From assembly GCF_002086275.1 (NCBI RefSeq), contig NZ_MVHT01000024.1, positions 1 through 64,000 of the forward strand: a DNA stretch of 64,000 nt. The letters run 5' to 3'. Below the pieces are notes generated by a model. That model saw only the letters and a list, made by a program, of their open reading frames with translations. It was not told the origin of the DNA and did no database searches. Positions within the stretch are counted from its first letter, which is position 1. Each line of letters starts with the position of its first letter. This stretch comes from Mycobacterium intermedium (GTDB lineage: Bacteria > Actinomycetota > Actinomycetes > Mycobacteriales > Mycobacteriaceae). Positions 19,399 through 29,754 of this stretch are shown piece after piece. Made by a program: the position numbers and the translations under genes.

Positions 19399-22044
19399 AT
19401 GTCGTATGTGATCACTGCACCGGAGATGCTGTCGGTGGCGGCCGCGGATTTGGCGGGAATCGGCAGGGCGGTGACCGCGGCCACGTCCGGCGCCGGAAAC
19501 TCAACCAGCACCGTGGCGGCGGCCGCAAGCGACGAGGTGTCGGCGGCAATAGCGGCGCTGTTTTCCAGCCAGGGTCAGCAGTTTCAGGCGGTGAGTTCGC
19601 AGGCGGCGGCCTTTCACGCCGAGTTTGTCCGGGCCTTGAGTGCCGGCGGGGCCGCATATGTGGCCGCCGAGGCGGCGAGCGCCAACCCGTTGCAGGCGCT
19701 CGTCGATGCGGTGCTGGGCGTGATCAATGCCCCCACCAATCTGCTGTTGGGGCGACCGCTGATCGGCGACGGCACCAACGGGACACCCGGGACGGGACAA
19801 TACGGCGGCCCGGGCGGGATCTTGTGGGGCAATGGCGGGAACGGCGGATCGGGCGCGGCCGGCCAGCCCGGTGGGCGTGGCGGAGATGCCGGGCTGTTTG
19901 GTAACGGTGGCGCGGGTGGGGCCGGCGGGGCCGGAATAGCCGGAACGGCTGGCAGCCCGGGTGCAATCGGAGGTGGGGCCGGCGGCAACGGTGGCGACGG
20001 CGGACCCGGCGGAAATGGTGGGGCCGGCGGTGCCGGTGGATTGCTCTTCGGATTGGGCGGCCCCGGCGGTGCCGGAGGCGTTGGCGCCGCTGGCGGTGTC
20101 GGCGGGACCGGTGGCGTCGGTTCCGCCGGAGCATCCCCCGGGGCAGACGGTGGCCCCGGCGGCATAGGCGGCACGGGCGGCGCCGGCGGCAACGGCGGTG
20201 CGGGTGGCCCCGGGGGCAAAGGCTCCCTGTTCGGCCAAGCGGGCGCCAACGGTGTGGGCGGCGCCGGTGGCGCCGGAGGCGACGCCGGGCAGGGCGGCGA
20301 CGGTGGTGCCGGCGCCGACGGCGACGCCACGACCCGCAATGGTGGCGGCGGCGGCATGGCGGGCGATCAGGGCGTCGCGGGCGTGGGTGGCAACGGCATT
20401 TCCGGCGCCGCCGACGGTCTTCCCGGCAATGCAGCACAACCCGCAACGGGCGGCGCGGGTGGCGCCGGCTATGACGCCGGCGCTGACGGCGCCGGAAACG
20501 GAGGCAACGGCGGGGCCGGCGGCGCAGGCGGCTTCTACGGAAATGGCGGCGCCGGTGGGTTGGGCGGTAACGGCTCGGTCGTAGGCGGCGGTAACGGCGG
20601 CAACGGCGGCGCCGGCGGTAATGGTGGTGCCCTGAGCGGCAGCGGTGGCGCGGGCGGCCATGGAGGCAACGGCGGCAACAACGCAAATGGCGGCGATGGC
20701 GGTAGAGGCGGCGACGCCTTCACCCTCCGGACCGACGCCATTACCGCCGGCGACGGCGGCGGAGGTGGCGACGGCGGGCACCGCGGCGGCAACGGCGGTA
20801 ATGGCGGCACTCTGACAATCGCCAACAGCGCATCGACGTTTGTTCCAGTCGGCGCCACCGGCGGCGATGGCGGAGACGGGATCGACGGCGGGTTCGGCGG
20901 TGCCGGGGGCAACGTGATTATCGGTACCGAGGCAGCCGACGCCTCTGGGGTCGACGCCACCGGCGGCAACGGCGGACTGGGCGGCGTCGGTAGCACTGGT
21001 AAAGGCGGCAACGGCGGGGCCGGCGGCATGGGGAAGACGTTCGGAACGGGAGACGCCTTTGGTGGCACCCCGGGGGTGGGCGGTGCCGGGAGTACTGCCG
21101 GAAATGGCGGCAGTGGTGGCGCGGCGGAGAACTGGGGCACCGGAAACGCGACTGGCAGCGATGGCGTTGACGGCGCTGGCGGCTTTGTGGGCGGAAACGG
21201 CGGCACCGGTGGCGGCGCGTCGATCCACAACACCGCGTCATCAGGCACCGTCACCGCGGGCAGGGGCGGCAACGGCGGGAGCGGTACCGTTCAGGGCGGA
21301 AACGGGGGCGCCGGCGGTTTCGCATTCACCGACGGCACGGGCGCGATCATGGCCGGTAACGGAGGCAACGGCGCCGCAAGCCCCAACTCCACGGGCGGCA
21401 CCGGCGGCAACGGCGGCCCGCTGACCATTGGCAGCGCCAGCACGTCGACATTCCAGCCTGTTGGAGCGACCGGCGGCAACGGCGGCGCCGGCTTCCACGG
21501 TGGGAACGCCGGCAGCGGCGGCTCGGTGGAAGTCCAGATCGCAACGTACGCGTTTGACGTCGTCGGCGGCTCCGCCGGCGTTGCGGGCTCAACCACCATC
21601 CCCACTCTCGGCAACGGCGGCTGGGGTGGCCATGGCGGTACCGCCATCACTTACGGAACCGGAAATGCCGTTGGGGGCCAGGCCTCGCCCGGGGCACCCG
21701 GGAGCCAAGGCGGCAACAGCGGCAACGGCGGCCAGGCGGAGAACTGGGGAACCGGAGACGCCTTCGGCGGCAACGGCGCCAGCGGCGGCGCCGGCGACAG
21801 CAAGGGCGGCACGGGAGGTATCGGCGGCCAGGCTCTCATCAGGAACGAGGACTCCGTTGGTCACGCTACCGGCGGCAAGGGCGGTGGCGGCGGCAGTGGC
21901 AATTTCTTTGATGGCAACGGCGGCACCGGCGGCACCGGCGGTAACGCCCATGCTGAATTGGGAATTGCGTCGCCTGGCGGCGGCGGTAGCGGCGGGGGCG
22001 GCGCGCACCCAGGCGCTCCCGGCGCACCGGGCTTTATCTTCTAG
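19399..22044 (+). CDS. PE_PGRS family protein
   Basis: An 881-residue PE_PGRS protein. The PE domain starts [18 protein letters not shown] and runs to about residue 95. The linker [16 protein letters not shown] follows, then Gly-Asn-Gly-Gly repeats to the C-terminal [13 protein letters not shown] 19399 has a GGGAGG ribosome site at 19387-19392; an upstream in-frame opening at 19306 lacks one. From about 20719 the repeats are interrupted by non-glycine strands that recur with a 204-residue period. The gene occupies the lprH-uvrC interval, where M. tuberculosis has Rv1419 as remembered. Export by ESX-5 is typical of the family. Confidence 0.95.
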   Translation: MSYVITAPEMLSVAAADLAGIGRAVTAATSGAGNSTSTVAAAASDEVSAAIAALFSSQGQQFQAVSSQAAAFHAEFVRALSAGGAAYVAAEAASANPLQALVDAVLGVINAPTNLLLGRPLIGDGTNGTPGTGQYGGPGGILWGNGGNGGSGAAGQPGGRGGDAGLFGNGGAGGAGGAGIAGTAGSPGAIGGGAGGNGGDGGPGGNGGAGGAGGLLFGLGGPGGAGGVGAAGGVGGTGGVGSAGASPGADGGPGGIGGTGGAGGNGGAGGPGGKGSLFGQAGANGVGGAGGAGGDAGQGGDGGAGADGDATTRNGGGGGMAGDQGVAGVGGNGISGAADGLPGNAAQPATGGAGGAGYDAGADGAGNGGNGGAGGAGGFYGNGGAGGLGGNGSVVGGGNGGNGGAGGNGGALSGSGGAGGHGGNGGNNANGGDGGRGGDAFTLRTDAITAGDGGGGGDGGHRGGNGGNGGTLTIANSASTFVPVGATGGDGGDGIDGGFGGAGGNVIIGTEAADASGVDATGGNGGLGGVGSTGKGGNGGAGGMGKTFGTGDAFGGTPGVGGAGSTAGNGGSGGAAENWGTGNATGSDGVDGAGGFVGGNGGTGGGASIHNTASSGTVTAGRGGNGGSGTVQGGNGGAGGFAFTDGTGAIMAGNGGNGAASPNSTGGTGGNGGPLTIGSASTSTFQPVGATGGNGGAGFHGGNAGSGGSVEVQIATYAFDVVGGSAGVAGSTTIPTLGNGGWGGHGGTAITYGTGNAVGGQASPGAPGSQGGNSGNGGQAENWGTGDAFGGNGASGGAGDSKGGTGGIGGQALIRNEDSVGHATGGKGGGGGSGNFFDGNGGTGGTGGNAHAELGIASPGGGGSGGGGAHPGAPGAPGFIF
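20719..21930 (+). repeat. Two-copy 612-bp (204-residue) repeat inside the PE_PGRS gene
   Basis: Landmarks recur exactly 612 bases apart: PVGATGG (V codon at 20848 and 21460) and AENWGTG (E codon at 21127 and 21739). Other elements return in the same order: an F-containing strand, LTI-(A/G)-SAS, FGTGDAF/YGTGNAV, and a strand with an Asn (ASIHN / ALIRN) followed by G-TAGRGG / HATGGKGG. Copy 1 spans about 20719-21318 and copy 2 about 21319-21930; the borders are approximate. Confidence 0.75.
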
Positions 22045-22136
22045 GGAAGTCGCCTGTCGGCACGGGCAAGCGGCACAGCGACCCACCCTATCTAACGGCG
22101 GGGTTCCCCTTATCTTCGAGGCGCCTGCGCGCCCAC

Positions 22137-22142
22137 TAGCCT
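22137..22142 (+). promoter_or_regulatory. Candidate -10 box of a leaderless uvrC transcript
   Basis: TAGCCT, then 6 nt (ggttat), then the uvrC GTG at 22149. It is identical in hexamer and spacing to the box before ribE. No Shine-Dalgarno is seen in front of uvrC. Confidence 0.45.
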
Positions 22143-22148
22143 GGTTAT

Positions 22149-24119
22149 GTGCCAGATCCTGCTTCGTATCGCCCTGCGCCCGGGTCCATCCCGGTCGAGC
22201 CTGGCGTATACCGATTCCGGGACCAACACGGCCGGGTCATCTACGTCGGCAAGGCCAAGAGCCTGCGCAGCCGGCTGACCTCGTACTTTGCCGACATCTC
22301 GAGCCTGCATCCGCGGACGCGGCAGATGGTGACCACCGCGGCCAAGGTCGAGTGGACGGTGGTAAACACCGAGGTCGAGGCGCTGCAGCTGGAGTACAAC
22401 TGGATCAAAGAGTTCGATCCGCGATTCAACGTCCGCTACCGCGACGACAAGTCCTACCCGGTCCTGGCCGTCACCCTCAACGAAGAATTTCCGCGGCTGA
22501 TGGTCTATCGAGGTCCGCGGCGCAAGGGTGTCCGATACTTCGGGCCCTACTCGCATGCCTGGGCTATCCGGGAAACGCTGGACCTCCTCACCCGGGTGTT
22601 TCCGGCACGCACCTGTTCGGCAGGAGTGTTCAAGCGGCACAAGCAGATCGACCGCCCATGCCTGCTCGGCTACATCGACAAATGCTCCGCGCCGTGCGTC
22701 GGACGGGTCACCGCCGAAGAACACCGCCAGATAGTCCTCGACTTCTGCGAATTCCTGTCCGGCAAGACCGATCGCTACGCCCGCGAGCTCGAACAACAGA
22801 TGAACGCCGCGGCCGAAAAACTCGACTTCGAGCGTGCCGCCCGGCTACGTGACGACCTGTCCGCGCTCAAGCGGGCCATGGAGAAGCAGGCCGTGGTGTT
22901 CGGTGACGGCACCGACGCCGACGTGGTGGCCTTCGCCGACGACGAACTGGAAGCGGCCGTGCAGGTGTTCCACGTCCGGGGCGGCCGGGTGCGCGGCCAA
23001 CGCGGATGGATCGTCGAAAAGTCGGCCGACCCCAGCGATACCGGGGAAGAGCAGCTGGTCGAACAGTTCCTGACGCAGTTCTACGGCGAACAGGCCGAAC
23101 TCGGTGGCGCCGCAGACGAAGCCATCAACCCGGTGCCGCGCGAGGTTCTGGTGCCGTGCCTGCCGTCCAACACCGACGAACTGGTCAGCTGGCTGTCCGA
23201 ACTCCGCGGCAGCAAGGTGGCCCTGCGGGTCCCGCGCCGCGGCGACAAGCGGGCGCTGGCCGAGACGGTACAACGCAACGCCAAAGAAGCACTGCAACAA
23301 CACAAGCTGAAGCGCGCCGGTGACTTCAACGCCAGATCCGCTGCGCTGCAGAGCATTCAAGAATCACTCGGCCTGGCCGATGCGCCGCTGCGCATCGAAT
23401 GCGTCGACATCAGCCACGTGCAGGGCACCGACGTGGTGGGTTCGCTGGTGGTTTTCGAGGATGGCCTGCCACGAAAATCGGACTACCGCCACTTCGCCAT
23501 CCGCGAAGCCGCCGGACAGGGACGCTCCGATGACGTCGCCTCCATCGCCGAGGTGACCCGCCGCCGCTTCCTGCGTCACCTGCACGACCAAAACGACCCC
23601 AATATGCTTTCACCGGAAGGAAAATCGCGCCGGTTCGCCTATCCGCCCAACCTCTATGTCGTCGACGGCGGCGCCCCGCAGGTCAACGCGGCCAGCGCCG
23701 TGCTCGAAGAACTCGGCATCACCGACGTCGCGGTCATCGGCCTGGCCAAGCGGTTGGAGGAGGTGTGGGTGCCGTCCGAGCCGGACCCAATCATCATGCC
23801 GCGCAACAGCGAGGGCCTTTATCTGCTGCAGCGGGTGCGCGACGAGGCGCACCGATTCGCCATCACATACCATCGCAGCAAGCGATCAAAGCGAATGACG
23901 GCATCCGTGCTGGACTCGGTGCCAGGATTGGGCGAACATCGGCGCAAGGCCCTGGTCACCCACTTCGGATCAATAGCTCGCCTCAAGGAGGCCACCGTCG
24001 ACCAGATCACTGCGGTTCCCGGGATCGGGGTGGCGACGGCCACCGCCGTTCTCGAGGCGCTGCGACCGGACCTGGCCCCGGACCCGTCGCCAGAGGGCCC
24101 AGCGGGAGGTTCGGAGTGA
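22149..24119 (+). CDS. uvrC: Excinuclease ABC subunit C
   Basis: Makes both incisions in nucleotide excision repair with UvrB. The 656-residue protein has the GIY-YIG nuclease domain at about 17-95 ([19 protein letters not shown]) and a Cys-rich stretch ([28 protein letters not shown]). The UVR motif binding UvrB comes next ([17 protein letters not shown]). The RNase-H-like endonuclease domain ([33 protein letters not shown]) is followed by C-terminal helix-hairpin-helix motifs ([25 protein letters not shown]). It starts at GTG 22149 and overlaps the next gene by 4 bp. Confidence 0.97.
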   Translation: MPDPASYRPAPGSIPVEPGVYRFRDQHGRVIYVGKAKSLRSRLTSYFADISSLHPRTRQMVTTAAKVEWTVVNTEVEALQLEYNWIKEFDPRFNVRYRDDKSYPVLAVTLNEEFPRLMVYRGPRRKGVRYFGPYSHAWAIRETLDLLTRVFPARTCSAGVFKRHKQIDRPCLLGYIDKCSAPCVGRVTAEEHRQIVLDFCEFLSGKTDRYARELEQQMNAAAEKLDFERAARLRDDLSALKRAMEKQAVVFGDGTDADVVAFADDELEAAVQVFHVRGGRVRGQRGWIVEKSADPSDTGEEQLVEQFLTQFYGEQAELGGAADEAINPVPREVLVPCLPSNTDELVSWLSELRGSKVALRVPRRGDKRALAETVQRNAKEALQQHKLKRAGDFNARSAALQSIQESLGLADAPLRIECVDISHVQGTDVVGSLVVFEDGLPRKSDYRHFAIREAAGQGRSDDVASIAEVTRRRFLRHLHDQNDPNMLSPEGKSRRFAYPPNLYVVDGGAPQVNAASAVLEELGITDVAVIGLAKRLEEVWVPSEPDPIIMPRNSEGLYLLQRVRDEAHRFAITYHRSKRSKRMTASVLDSVPGLGEHRRKALVTHFGSIARLKEATVDQITAVPGIGVATATAVLEALRPDLAPDPSPEGPAGGSE

Positions 24120-25036
24120 CGAACCACGCGAACGGCGAGCCGGGTGACACAGCCGGTCCGGAAGGCCCCGAGGGCGGTATCGACGTCGTCCTGGTGACCG
24201 GCCTGTCCGGCGCCGGGCGCGGGACGGCAGCCAAGGTACTCGAAGACCTGGGCTGGTACGTGGCCGACAACCTGCCGCCCCAGCTCATCACCCGCATGGT
24301 GGATTTCGGACTGGCCGCCGGTTCGCGAATCACCCAGCTGGCGGTGGTCATGGATGTGCGTTCCCGGGGCTTCACCGGCGACCTCGACGAGGTGCGCAAC
24401 GAACTTGCCACTCGCAACATCACCCCGCGGGTGGTGTTCATGGAGGCCTCCGACGACATGTTGGTCCGCCGCTACGAACAGAATCGCCGCAGCCATCCAC
24501 TGCAGGGCGAACAGACCCTGGCCGAAGGCATCGCCGCAGAGCGCCGGATGTTGGCCCCGGTCCGGGCCAACGCAGACCTGATCATCGACACGTCCAAGCT
24601 GTCCGTCCGCGGCTTACGCGAAAGCATCGAGCGCGCGTTCGGCGGCAACGGCGGGGCCACCACGAGCGTCACCGTCGAGTCCTTCGGCTTCAAGTACGGC
24701 CTGCCGATGGATGCCGACATGGTGATGGATGTGCGGTTCTTGCCCAATCCGCACTGGGTCGACGAATTGCGCCCGCTCACCGGCCAACAGCCGGCGGTGA
24801 GTGAGTATGTGCTCGGCCAGCCGGGTGCGGCCGAGTTTCTCGAGACATACCATCGACTGCTATCCCTGGTTGTCGACGGCTACCGCCGGGAGGGGAAGCG
24901 GTACATGACGGTCGCGATCGGTTGCACCGGCGGTAAGCATCGCAGCGTCGCGATTGCGGAAGCCCTGATGGGCCGGCTCGCCGACAATCCGCAACTCACC
25001 GTGCGCGTGCTGCATCGGGACCTGGGTCGCGAATGA
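24116..25036 (+). CDS. rapZ: RapZ/YvcJ-family nucleotide-binding protein
   Basis: A P-loop protein of 306 residues that in other bacteria binds RNA or nucleotides (RapZ controls glmS sRNAs in E. coli; YvcJ binds GTP in Bacillus). Visible features are the Walker A variant GLSGAGRGT near residue 28, [37 protein letters not shown] and the C-terminal [16 protein letters not shown] and [14 protein letters not shown] 24116 overlaps the uvrC stop. Rv1421 homologue. Its role in mycobacteria is not established; the cluster uvrC-rapZ-yvcK-whiA is widely conserved in Gram-positive bacteria. Confidence 0.9.
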   Translation: MTNHANGEPGDTAGPEGPEGGIDVVLVTGLSGAGRGTAAKVLEDLGWYVADNLPPQLITRMVDFGLAAGSRITQLAVVMDVRSRGFTGDLDEVRNELATRNITPRVVFMEASDDMLVRRYEQNRRSHPLQGEQTLAEGIAAERRMLAPVRANADLIIDTSKLSVRGLRESIERAFGGNGGATTSVTVESFGFKYGLPMDADMVMDVRFLPNPHWVDELRPLTGQQPAVSEYVLGQPGAAEFLETYHRLLSLVVDGYRREGKRYMTVAIGCTGGKHRSVAIAEALMGRLADNPQLTVRVLHRDLGRE

Positions 25037-26061
25037 GCGACAACATCGTCGCACTCGGCGGCGGACACGGCCTGTACGCGACACTGTCCGCCGCGCGTCG
25101 GCTGACCCCCTACGTGACCGCCATCGTGACCGTCGCCGACGACGGCGGCTCGTCCGGGCGACTGCGTAGCGAACTCGATGTGGTGCCACCCGGCGATTTG
25201 CGAATGGCGTTGGCGGCGTTGGCATCCGACAGTCCGCACGGGCGCCTGTGGGCGACCATCATGCAGCACCGGTTCGGCGGCAGCGGCGCGCTGGCCGGGC
25301 ATCCGATCGGCAACCTGCTGCTGGCCGGCTTGTCGGAGGTGCTGGCCGACCCGGTGGCCGCCCTCGATGAACTCGGCCGGATCCTCGGCGTCAAGGGCAG
25401 GGTGCTGCCCATGTGTCCGATCGCGTTGGAGATCGAGGCCGACGTGTCGGGTCTCGAGTCCGACCCGCGAATGTTCCGGCTGATCCGCGGCCAGGTGGCG
25501 ATCGCGACCACACCCGGAAAGGTCCGACGGGTGCGGCTCATGCCCAACGACCCGCCGGCCACCCGGCAGGCCGTCGACGCCATCATGGCCGCCGACTTGG
25601 TGATCCTGGGGCCGGGCTCATGGTTCACCAGTGTGATCCCCCATGTGCTGGTGCCGGACCTCCTCAAGGCATTGCACGCCACCACGGCCCGCAAGGCGCT
25701 GGTGCTCAACTTGGTGGCCGAACCAGGGGAGACGGCGGGTTTCTCGGTGGAGCGGCATCTGCATGTGTTGGTCCAGCACGCGCCGGGATTCGCTGTCGAC
25801 GACATCATCATCGACGCCGAACGAGTACCCAGCGACCGGGAACGGGAGCAACTGCGCCGCACCGCAACGCTGCTGAAGGCCGAGGTCCAGTTCGCAGATG
25901 TGGCCAGACCTGGTACACCTTTACATGACCCGGGCAGGCTGGCGGCTGTATTGGATGGGGTGCGGTCTCGAGACAAGGGGCCAGCGGTGCCTCCGGCGAC
26001 GGCCACGGAGGAATTACCGATCGAGGGTGTACGACCGAGGGGTGACGACGCGTGGCGATGA
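25033..26061 (+). CDS. YvcK/CuvA family protein
   Basis: A 342-residue Rossmann-like protein. It starts [18 protein letters not shown], the family's glycine-rich nucleotide-sugar-binding loop, followed by [13 protein letters not shown]. The conserved [14 protein letters not shown]...[12 protein letters not shown] and [14 protein letters not shown] follow. In M. tuberculosis the homologue Rv1422 (CuvA) is needed for normal cell shape and growth on some carbon sources and is phosphorylated by PknB, as recalled. It overlaps rapZ by 4 bp and whiA by 10 bp. Confidence 0.93.
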   Translation: MSDNIVALGGGHGLYATLSAARRLTPYVTAIVTVADDGGSSGRLRSELDVVPPGDLRMALAALASDSPHGRLWATIMQHRFGGSGALAGHPIGNLLLAGLSEVLADPVAALDELGRILGVKGRVLPMCPIALEIEADVSGLESDPRMFRLIRGQVAIATTPGKVRRVRLMPNDPPATRQAVDAIMAADLVILGPGSWFTSVIPHVLVPDLLKALHATTARKALVLNLVAEPGETAGFSVERHLHVLVQHAPGFAVDDIIIDAERVPSDREREQLRRTATLLKAEVQFADVARPGTPLHDPGRLAAVLDGVRSRDKGPAVPPATATEELPIEGVRPRGDDAWR

Positions 26062-27035
26062 CGACCGAAGTCAAAGACGAACTGAGCCGTCTGGTGGTCA
26101 AGTCGGTCAGCGCCCGGCGCGCCGAGGTCACTTCTCTGCTCAGGTTCGCCGGTGGGCTGCACATCGTTGGCGGCCGTGTCGTCGTCGAGGCCGAACTCGA
26201 CCTGGGTAGTATCGCCCGCCGGCTGCGCAAGGACATCTTTGAGCTGTACGGCTACAACGCGGTGGTGCATGTGTTGTCTGCCAGCGGGATTCGCAAGAAC
26301 ACCCGGTATGTGCTGCGGGTGGCCAACGACGGCGAAGCGCTGGCCCGTCAGACCGGACTGCTCGACATGCGCGGCCGGCCGGTGCGCGGCCTGCCGGCCC
26401 AGGTGGTAGGCGGAAGTATCGCTGACGCCGAAGCCGCTTGGCGCGGAGCCTTTCTGGCGCACGGATCCCTGACCGAACCGGGCCGCTCGTCGGCGCTGGA
26501 GGTCAGCTGCCCGGGCCCGGAGGCGGCGCTGGCGCTGGTCGGTGCGGCGCGTCGGCTCGGGGTCAGCGCCAAGGCACGCGAGGTGCGTGGCGCCGATCGC
26601 GTGGTGGTGCGCGACGGCGAGGCGATCGGCGCCCTGCTCACCCGGATGGGGGCGCAGGACACCCGGCTGATCTGGGAGGAGCGTCGGCTGCGTCGCGAGG
26701 TCCGCGCCACGGCCAACCGCCTGGCCAACTTCGACGACGCCAATCTGCGCCGCTCGGCGCGGGCGGCGGTTGCCGCGGCCGCCCGGGTGGAGCGGGCCCT
26801 GGAGATCCTCGGCGACACGGTGCCCGAGCATCTGGCCTCGGCCGGCCGGCTGCGCGTCGAGCATCGTCAGGCGTCCCTGGAGGAGTTGGGCCGCCTGGCC
26901 GATCCGCCGATGACGAAAGACGCAGTGGCAGGGCGTATTCGGCGATTGCTGTCGATGGCCGACCGCAAGGCGAAAGTCGAGGGTATCCCCGATACCGAGT
27001 CCGCGGTGACACCAGATTTGCTGGAGGACGCCTGA
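26052..27035 (+). CDS. whiA: Sporulation/cell-division regulator WhiA
   Basis: DNA-binding protein with a degenerate LAGLIDADG homing-endonuclease-like N-terminal domain and a C-terminal helix-turn-helix. The 327 residues include [44 protein letters not shown], and the [28 protein letters not shown] near the C-terminus. Translation may start at GTG 26052 or ATG 26058 (MTTEVKDEL). In Streptomyces WhiA works with WhiB on division genes; its mycobacterial targets are not visible here. Last gene of the uvrC cluster. Confidence 0.95.
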   Translation: MAMTTEVKDELSRLVVKSVSARRAEVTSLLRFAGGLHIVGGRVVVEAELDLGSIARRLRKDIFELYGYNAVVHVLSASGIRKNTRYVLRVANDGEALARQTGLLDMRGRPVRGLPAQVVGGSIADAEAAWRGAFLAHGSLTEPGRSSALEVSCPGPEAALALVGAARRLGVSAKAREVRGADRVVVRDGEAIGALLTRMGAQDTRLIWEERRLRREVRATANRLANFDDANLRRSARAAVAAAARVERALEILGDTVPEHLASAGRLRVEHRQASLEELGRLADPPMTKDAVAGRIRRLLSMADRKAKVEGIPDTESAVTPDLLEDA

Positions 27036-27077
27036 CCCTCTGGTCTGGACGTGACGGCGAGAGCTACCGTTCAAGGC

Positions 27078-28463
27078 ATGAGGCGACTTTCGAGCGTTGA
27101 TGCGGCGTTTTGGTCAGCGGAGACTGCGGGCTGGCACATGCACGTGGGTGCGTTGGCGATCTGCGACCCCTCGGACGCGCCTGACTACAGCTTCCACCGA
27201 CTCCGCGAAATGCTGATCGAGCGGCTGCCGGAAATCCCGCAGCTGCGCTGGAAGGTGACCGGCGCCCCGCTGGGTCTGGACCGGCCCTGGTTTGTCGAGG
27301 ACGAGGAACTCGACATCGACTTCCACGTCCGTCGCATCGGGGTTCCCGCTCCCGGTGGGCAGCGCGAGGTCGACGAGCTGGTCGGGCGGCTGATGTCCTA
27401 CAAGCTGGACCGCTCGCGGCCGCTGTGGGAATTGTGGGTCATCGAAGGTGTCAAAGGTGGTCGCGTAGCGACCTTGACCAAAATGCACCACGCCATCGTT
27501 GACGGCGTCTCCGGCGCGGGGCTGGGCGAGATCCTGCTGGACATCACGCCCGAGCCGCGACCGCCGCAAAAAGAGATGGTCGGGTTTGTGGGATCCACGA
27601 TCCCGGGCCTGGAGCGACGGGCTCTCGGTGCGCTGATCAACCTCGGCGTCATGACACCGTTCCGCATCGCCCGGCTGGTGGAACAGACTGTGCGGCAACA
27701 GATTGCGGCTTTGAGTGTCAGCAGCAAGCCGTCGCGTTACTTCGATGCGCCAAAGACCCGATTCAACGCGACGGTTTCGCCGCACCGGCGAATCACGGGC
27801 ACCAGGGTCCCCTTGGCACGGGCCAAGGCAGTCAAAGACGCGTTCGGCGTCAAGCTCAACGACGTCGTGCTGGCGCTGGTCGCCGGTGCCGCACGTGAGT
27901 ACCTGCTGAAGCGTGACGAACTGCCGCAAAAACCGCTGATTGCGCAGATTCCGGTGTCCACCCGCACCGATGAGAACAAGTCGGAAGTCGGCAATCAGAT
28001 CAGTTCGATGACGGCGTCCCTTGCCACCGATGTGGAAGACCCGGCCGAACGGCTGCGGGCGATCCACAAGAGCACACAGAACGCGAAGGAAATGGCCAAG
28101 GCGTTGTCGGCGCACCAGATCATGGGGCTCACCGAAACCACGCCGCCCGGCCTGTTGCAGCTGGCCGCCCGGGCTTACACGGCGAGCGGGCTGTCGCACA
28201 ACCTGGCGCCCATCAACCTGGTGGTGTCCAACGTGCCGGGTCCCCCCATGCAGCTCTATATGGCCGGCGCCAAATTGGAATCGCTCGTTCCGCTCGGCCC
28301 GCCGGTGATGGACGTGGCCTTGAACATCACGTGTTTCTCCTACATGGACAACCTGGACTTCGGCTTCGTGACGACGCCCGAGGTGGCCAACGACATCCAC
28401 GAGATGGCCAAGGCCATCGAACCCGCACTGGCAGAGCTGGAGCGGGCCGCTGAGACGCTCTAG
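27078..28463 (+). CDS. Wax ester synthase / diacylglycerol acyltransferase (Rv1425-like)
   Basis: WS/DGAT enzyme of 461 residues that makes triacylglycerol or wax esters from acyl-CoA. The catalytic HHAIVDG motif is at about residue 135, and the second family motif lies near the C-terminus ([17 protein letters not shown]). ATG 27078 gives [12 protein letters not shown], the standard N-terminus of this subfamily; an upstream GTG at 27051 is less likely. It converges with lipO (7 bp between stops). Next to a lipase, an acyl-CoA synthetase and an acyltransferase, a role in storage-lipid turnover is likely. Confidence 0.93.
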   Translation: MRRLSSVDAAFWSAETAGWHMHVGALAICDPSDAPDYSFHRLREMLIERLPEIPQLRWKVTGAPLGLDRPWFVEDEELDIDFHVRRIGVPAPGGQREVDELVGRLMSYKLDRSRPLWELWVIEGVKGGRVATLTKMHHAIVDGVSGAGLGEILLDITPEPRPPQKEMVGFVGSTIPGLERRALGALINLGVMTPFRIARLVEQTVRQQIAALSVSSKPSRYFDAPKTRFNATVSPHRRITGTRVPLARAKAVKDAFGVKLNDVVLALVAGAAREYLLKRDELPQKPLIAQIPVSTRTDENKSEVGNQISSMTASLATDVEDPAERLRAIHKSTQNAKEMAKALSAHQIMGLTETTPPGLLQLAARAYTASGLSHNLAPINLVVSNVPGPPMQLYMAGAKLESLVPLGPPVMDVALNITCFSYMDNLDFGFVTTPEVANDIHEMAKAIEPALAELERAAETL

Positions 28464-28470
28464 CAGCGCC

Positions 28471-29754
28471 TCAGGCGTTGTCGCGGCCGGGCGGGTTCGT
28501 CACATACACCCAGGACAGGAACTTCGCCACGGCCTCGGCGGCCTTGTGCGCCCGCGGTGAACCGAAGACATCGAACCCGTGCTGAGCGTGGGGCAGTTCG
28601 GCGTACGCCACCGGAGCCTTCGACACCCCCCGCAGCTCCTCGACGAACTCCCGCGCCCCTTCCACCGGAAGTAGCGTGTCATCGGCCCCGTGTAGCACGA
28701 AGAACGGTGGGGCGTCGGCGCGTACGCGCCGGATCGGGGACGCATCGAGGTAAATGTCCTTGTGCGTGCGCAGCTTCTTCTTGACGACCACTGTCTCCAA
28801 AACCTTGACGAACGCTGCACGGCCTGGGCCGTGGGTCGAATACCAGTCGTAGCTTCCGTAGACAGGGACGGCGGCGACCACCGACGTGTCCGCGTCCTCG
28901 AAGCCCGGCTGGAACTTCGGGTCATTGGGCGTCAGGGCGGCCAGCGAGCACAGGTGGCCCCCAGCGGACCCGCCGCTGATCGCAACGAAGTTCGGATCGC
29001 CGCCGTAGTCCGCGATGTTCTCCTTCACCCAGGCCAGCGCTCGTTTGACATCGACGATGTGGTCGGGCCAGGTATGTAACGGAGAGACGCGGTAATTGAT
29101 CGACACGCATATCCAGCCGCGCGAAACCAGGTGGCTCATCAAGGGATACGCCTGCGGGCGGCGCCACCCGAGCATCCACGCGCCACCGGGTATCTGCAGC
29201 AAAACCGGTGCTTTGGCGTCCCGCGGCAGGTCGCTGCGGCGCCAGATGTCGGCCAGGTTGGCGCGCCCGTGCGGGCCGTAGGAGATGATGTTTTCCTTGT
29301 CGACGAAGCGACGACGCGACATGGTGGTGCGCAGCGGCGGGTTTCGCCGGCCTCGCCGGGTGGGCTGCGTGGGTAGCGACTGCAACTCTTCTTCGTAGTC
29401 GGGTCCGAGTTGATCGGTGAGGCCCGCCTGCAGAACCGGGCCCGGGGTCGTCACACCGCGGTAGCCGATCACCGCGAGGATCGCCCAGGACGCGGCCGTC
29501 AGGGCCAGCGCCGCCTTTCCTTTGGGCCCGGCGAAATCGCCGCGCAGGCCGCGACGCGCGGCGTCCAGTGCGGAGACCGCACCGTAGATGAGTGGCACCT
29601 CCGACGGCGGCCAACCGAGCCAGAACACCGTCGGTCCGGCGTAGGGGTTACGGGTCAGCGGCCGTAATCCGTTGGCGGCGTTGACTAATTCCAACGCACC
29701 ACGGGCCAGTGGTCTGGGCTTGCGCACCTGCTGGATGAGTTCGCGAACTTTCAT
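28471..29754 (-). CDS. lipO: Esterase LipO
   Basis: Alpha/beta hydrolase of 427 residues. It has a family-specific N-terminal region with hydrophobic helices (PTVFWLGWPPSEVPLIYGAV, LTAASWAILAVIGYRG), so it may be membrane-associated. The hydrolase core has PGGAWMLG as oxyanion loop, SGGSAGGHL with the nucleophile Ser, the acid in HGADDTLLP and the histidine in HAQHGFDVF. Rv1426c homologue. Its start overlaps the fadD12 stop by 4 bp, so lipO is translated after fadD12 from one mRNA. Confidence 0.92.
   Translation of the reverse strand: MKVRELIQQVRKPRPLARGALELVNAANGLRPLTRNPYAGPTVFWLGWPPSEVPLIYGAVSALDAARRGLRGDFAGPKGKAALALTAASWAILAVIGYRGVTTPGPVLQAGLTDQLGPDYEEELQSLPTQPTRRGRRNPPLRTTMSRRRFVDKENIISYGPHGRANLADIWRRSDLPRDAKAPVLLQIPGGAWMLGWRRPQAYPLMSHLVSRGWICVSINYRVSPLHTWPDHIVDVKRALAWVKENIADYGGDPNFVAISGGSAGGHLCSLAALTPNDPKFQPGFEDADTSVVAAVPVYGSYDWYSTHGPGRAAFVKVLETVVVKKKLRTHKDIYLDASPIRRVRADAPPFFVLHGADDTLLPVEGAREFVEELRGVSKAPVAYAELPHAQHGFDVFGSPRAHKAAEAVAKFLSWVYVTNPPGRDNA

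Noticed and set aside
20338..20360. Possible frameshift in PE_PGRS seen as change of repeat style
   Set aside because: The frame is open from 19399 to 22044 with Gly-rich sequence throughout; the change reflects the inserted non-glycine strands of the higher-order repeat.
19501..21228. 575-codon minus-strand ORF inside the PE_PGRS gene
   Set aside because: Low-complexity antisense of PGRS repeats; the plus strand has the PE domain and a ribosome site.
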